Below are positions 63,880 through 64,000 of a DNA stretch of 64,000 nucleotides, in pieces. This DNA is from Chloroflexota bacterium (GTDB lineage: Bacteria; Chloroflexota; Dehalococcoidia; CAUJGQ01): assembly GCA_963170165.1 (NCBI GenBank), contig CAUJGQ010000094.1, positions 1-64,000 of the forward strand. The letters are read 5' to 3'. The notes under the pieces were generated by a model that saw nothing but the letters and a program-made list of their open reading frames with translations, did not search any database and was not told the origin of the DNA. The stretch's first letter is position 1. The number at the start of each line of letters is the position of its first letter. Made by a program: the position numbers and the translations under genes.

Positions 63880-64000
63880 ACTCATCCTCCGATTGACGAT
63901 GGTTCGTGCGCTGGGCGGCGCACTCCTGTCCACTATACGCGGATAGCAGCCCCGCCGCGAGTCTGGCAAGCGAGGGCATACGTTCACCCACTTCAGCACA

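Overview
The window reads as a stretch of chromosome from a high-GC bacterium, most likely a member of the Chloroflexota (Thermomicrobia- or Dehalococcoidia-like; the class cannot be fixed by eye). Hints are a TrpB2-type second tryptophan synthase beta chain, RecG with a long Pro/Ala-rich N-terminal extension, a CIRCE-controlled single groL, a flotillin/NfeD pair, small CxxC proteins of the DUF5679 kind, GTG/TTG starts and many 4-base ATGA/GTGA gene overlaps. No rRNA, insertion sequence, prophage or CRISPR array was seen. There is one tRNA gene, tRNA-Glu(UUC).

Layout. 1-10720: a full tryptophan cluster on the + strand (end of a TrpB2-like gene, trpS, trpE, trpG, trpD, trpC, trpF, trpB, trpA, then an AroH-type chorismate mutase). 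It is interrupted by two unexpected genes: a degenerate-Nudix/P-loop kinase-like fusion between trpE and trpG, and a CPBP intramembrane protease between trpB and trpA. 10894-16634: a secreted two-domain protein with a membrane Ser/Thr kinase, then an NfeD-like protein with a flotillin. 16641-25025 (- strand): pyruvate kinase, ROK glucokinase and glycogen synthase (carbon storage and glycolysis), a Cys-rich LysM protein, an HExxH lipoprotein, a small hypothetical and groL with its CIRCE operator. 25282-34279: branched-chain aminotransferase, DUF3467 protein, amidohydrolase, hydrolase/agmatinase-like/LLM oxidoreductase operon, FKBP lipoprotein, TlpA-like redoxin with Nudix, and a thioredoxin-TPR protein.

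34332-44397: an orphan family-5 solute-binding lipoprotein behind a perfect CRP-type palindrome, a 31-residue membrane peptide, an S9 peptidase, and a cobalt-type nitrile hydratase operon whose third gene fuses a ferredoxin-like cysteine domain to the nitrile hydratase activator; then a membrane protein and clpB. 44673-48805: heme A synthase, tRNA-Glu, an ECF sigma factor with two membrane-anchored followers, and an EamA exporter that looks leaderless. 48817-54903: sirtuin, two divergent aminotransferases around a 17-bp hairpin, and a hydrolase/glycosidase-like set. 54905-63885: argS (with an altered HIGH motif), recG, degV, a PHP phosphoesterase, two tandem LpxL-like acyltransferases, and divergently a PAP2/AUR1-like phosphatase-transferase.

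The points most worth a second look are the ferredoxin-activator fusion of the nitrile hydratase operon, the two foreign genes inside the trp operon, the CRP-type site in front of the orphan binding protein, the envelope acyltransferase/PAP2 block, and the Cys-rich LysM and HExxH surface proteins. Gene starts were chosen by eye from ribosome-binding sites, family start patterns and overlaps; no search was run.
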